Shown here: in pieces, positions 62,159 to 64,000 of the stretch
Position numbering within the stretch: the stretch's first letter is position 1
How the letters are laid out: each line of letters starts with the position of its first letter
Source: Rhodomicrobium lacus
GTDB taxonomy: Bacteria; Pseudomonadota; Alphaproteobacteria; Rhizobiales; Rhodomicrobiaceae
Reading direction: 5' to 3'
DNA: 64,000 bases
Assembly: GCF_003992725.1 (NCBI RefSeq)
Contig: NZ_RZNF01000003.1
Coordinates: 62,001 to 126,000 of the forward strand
The notes under the pieces: model-generated
What the model was told of the DNA's origin: nothing
Database searches by the model: none
What the model saw: the letters and a program-made list of their open reading frames with translations, nothing else
Made by a program: the position numbers and the translations under genes

Positions 62159-63630
62159 GCCGTCTCAAAGTCCTGTCTGCCGCTTCCGAACTTTATCCGC
62201 TCGTGAAAACGGGCGGCCTGGCGGATGTCACGGGTGCCCTGCCCGGCGCGCTGTCCGGCCTCGAAATCGATGTGCGCTCGCTCGTTCCCGGCTACCCGCA
62301 GGTCATCGGCGCGCTGGAAGGGGGCGAAACGGTCCTTTCGATCCCGGATCTGTTCGGCGGCCCTGCGCGCGTGCTGGCTGCCACGGCCGGCGCGCTCGAC
62401 CTTTTCGTGCTCGATGCGCCGCATCTCTACGACCGCTCCGGCAATCCCTATACGCAGCCGGACGGCAAGGACTGGCCAGACAACGCATTTCGCTTCGCCG
62501 CGCTCGCGAGGACGGCCGCGCTCATCGCCGAAGGCGCGATCCCCGCGTTCCAGCCCGACATCCTGCATGTCCATGACTGGCAGGCGGCGCTTGCCCCCGC
62601 CTATCTGCGATATGGCGGAAAGAGCGGCGCGGCCACCGTCGTCACCGTCCACAATCTCGCCTTTCAGGGCCAGTTTCCGGCCGAGTTGCTTGGACCTCTC
62701 GGCCTTCCGCCCGAATCCTTCTCCATCGGCGGTGTCGAGCATTACGGCGCGGTCGGCTTCCTGAAGGCGGGCTTGCGTCTTGCCGACCGCATCACCACCG
62801 TCTCGCCGTCCTATGCGCTGGAAATCCAGCAACCGGAAACGGGAATGGGCCTCGACGGCCTCTTGCGCGAACGATCCGCGCGGCTGTCAGGGATCCTGAA
62901 CGGCATCGATACCGACGTCTGGAACCCGGCGACGGACCCGCGCATCGCGGCAACGTACAGCGCCGAAAACTTCGACGTGCGTGCGAACAACAAGGCGACG
63001 CTTCAGGACATCTTCGGCCTTGAACCCGAACCGGGCGCGCTCGTCGTCGGTGTCGTCAGCCGCCTGTCCTGGCAGAAAGGGCTGGACATCCTCGCCGAGG
63101 CGCTGCCGGTGCTTCTTGGCGAAGGCATGCAGCTTGCGCTTCTCGGCGCCGGAGATGCGGACCTCGAAGCCCGCTTTCGGGCGGCGGCGGAGGCAAATCC
63201 CGGCCGCGTCGGCGTCCGCATCGGCTATGACGAAGCGGTCGCGCATCGCATTCAGGCGGGATCGGACGCTCTCGCCGTGCCGTCGCGCTTCGAGCCGTGC
63301 GGGCTGACGCAGCTTTGCGCGTTGCGCTACGGCGCCGTTCCGCTGGTGGCGCGCGTCGGCGGCCTCGCTGACACGATCATCGACGCGAACGAAATGGCCC
63401 TTGCGGCGGGCGTGGCAACGGGCATCAAATTCCAGCCCGGCCAACGCGAAAGCCTTGAGCTTGCGCTGCGCAAGGCAGCGACCCTGTTCCGCGACCGCGG
63501 CACATGGCGGCGGCTTCAGCTCAACGGCCTGGCCACGGACGTATCCTGGCGCGCACCCGCAAGACGTTACGCGCAGCTTTATCGCGAGCTTGTCGCGGAG
63601 CGCTCGACGGTTTCGGGCGCGACCGCGTGA
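62155..63630 (+). CDS. glgA: Glycogen synthase (ADP-glucose)
   Basis: A 491-residue GT5 synthase that extends alpha-1,4-glucan from ADP-glucose. The N-terminal [18 protein letters not shown] carries the ADP-glucose binding Lys. The C-terminal [32 protein letters not shown] is the GT-B donor site. The GTG start overlaps the glgC stop (GTGA), so the two are coupled. Confidence 0.97.
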   Translation: MSRLKVLSAASELYPLVKTGGLADVTGALPGALSGLEIDVRSLVPGYPQVIGALEGGETVLSIPDLFGGPARVLAATAGALDLFVLDAPHLYDRSGNPYTQPDGKDWPDNAFRFAALARTAALIAEGAIPAFQPDILHVHDWQAALAPAYLRYGGKSGAATVVTVHNLAFQGQFPAELLGPLGLPPESFSIGGVEHYGAVGFLKAGLRLADRITTVSPSYALEIQQPETGMGLDGLLRERSARLSGILNGIDTDVWNPATDPRIAATYSAENFDVRANNKATLQDIFGLEPEPGALVVGVVSRLSWQKGLDILAEALPVLLGEGMQLALLGAGDADLEARFRAAAEANPGRVGVRIGYDEAVAHRIQAGSDALAVPSRFEPCGLTQLCALRYGAVPLVARVGGLADTIIDANEMALAAGVATGIKFQPGQRESLELALRKAATLFRDRGTWRRLQLNGLATDVSWRAPARRYAQLYRELVAERSTVSGATA

Positions 63631-64000
63631 CGGCGATCCGCGTCGGCGAAGGCTCGCCAGAGCCGCTTGGCCTGACGCTCGATGCGCACGGTGCAAATAT
63701 CGCGGTGTTCTCCGCGCATGCGACGGCTATCGAGCTGTGCCTGTTCGATGCGTCTGGGGAACGCGAGGTGGAGCGTATCCGCCTTCCCGCCCGCACAGGC
63801 GATGTGTGGCATTGCCATATCGAGGGGATCGGCGCTGGCACGCGCTACGGGCTTCGCGCCCACGGCCCTTACGATCCCGCGAGCGGCCATCGCTTCAACC
63901 CGGCGAAGTTGCTCGTCGACCCTTATGCGCTCGCGCTCGACCGACCGTTCGAGCTTCATCGCTCCATGTTCGGTTATCGGCCGGGCACCGATGACCTCAC
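63627..64000 (+). CDS. glgX: Glycogen debranching enzyme GlgX, N-terminal fragment
   Basis: The first 124 codons of a GH13 debranching enzyme; the frame stays open to the window end. GTG at 63627 overlaps the glgA stop by four bases. The visible part is the N-terminal CBM48 domain: [59 protein letters not shown], a signature of GlgX/TreX enzymes that hydrolyse alpha-1,6 branches of limit dextrin. The catalytic part is beyond the window. Confidence 0.92.
   Translation, partial: MTAIRVGEGSPEPLGLTLDAHGANIAVFSAHATAIELCLFDASGEREVERIRLPARTGDVWHCHIEGIGAGTRYGLRAHGPYDPASGHRFNPAKLLVDPYALALDRPFELHRSMFGYRPGTDDL

Overview
The window is a GC-rich, densely coded piece of an alphaproteobacterial chromosome. 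The gene content points to a free-living nitrogen-fixing member of the Hyphomicrobiales (a Rhodomicrobium/Rhodopseudomonas-like lifestyle; this is inference and no marker here fixes the genus). Supporting signs are the ethylmalonyl-CoA mutase of the glyoxylate-free acetate pathway, a class I lysyl-tRNA synthetase, the DUF1476 ATP-synthase zeta gene beside a purC-purS-purQ-purL cluster, a phasin, an oxygen-sensitive type NifA, and a large apolipoprotein-like coiled-coil membrane protein of the kind linked to polar growth in Rhizobiales. I see no prophage, insertion sequence, CRISPR array or rRNA; there is one tRNA.

Layout. 1-8.1 kb (all minus): nitrilase fragment, GNAT, ecm, small membrane protein, aroC, histidine phosphatase, a repeat-rich membrane-anchored protein, fabI. 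8.3-11.0 kb (plus): pdxH, queD, then a three-gene cassette related to nitrile hydratase/thiocyanate hydrolase. 11.4-17.0 kb (minus): DUF4139 secreted protein and a 1027-residue coiled-coil membrane protein. 17.4-24.1 kb: ferredoxin plus ferredoxin reductase, DUF1476, then the purine cluster with a small acidic protein of unknown function. 24.6-33.2 kb: tRNA-Pro, phasin, a lipoprotein, lspA, a glycosyltransferase, hemH, DUF486, a phosphatase and an MsbA-like ABC transporter. 33.4-36 kb: two paralogous tiny secreted HWRWGS-repeat proteins, a secreted unknown and a 31-codon ORF. 36-46 kb: eno, queC-queE, ArsR/DUF817, lysS, DUF952-pyrD, a secreted protein, bioD-cobU. 46.1-54.8 kb (minus): nitrogen-fixation accessory genes nifV-nifW-fixABCX, a ferritin-like protein, nifA and a Rieske protein. 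54.9-64 kb: an M50 protease, then the glycogen genes glgP, glgB, glgC, glgA and glgX (cut by the window end).

How the genes work together. The nif block provides homocitrate for FeMo-co (NifV), a nitrogenase-protecting protein (NifW), the electron-bifurcating FixABCX complex that reduces ferredoxin/flavodoxin for nitrogenase, and the master activator NifA. A sigma-54 promoter with two NifA upstream sites lies directly before nifV, so NifA encoded downstream probably drives the operon. The glg genes form a complete synthesis and breakdown set. queC and queE, with queD 28 kb away, cover the route to preQ0.

The most unusual item is the nitrile hydratase-like cassette at 9588-11021. Its three genes follow the order of thiocyanate hydrolase genes (beta N-half, beta C-half, alpha-like). 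The alpha-like protein aligns well with the family around the metal site, yet all three metal-binding cysteines of the claw motif are replaced (Ser129, Gly132, Ser134). No activator gene is nearby. It looks like a conserved-fold protein that has lost, or changed, its metal centre.
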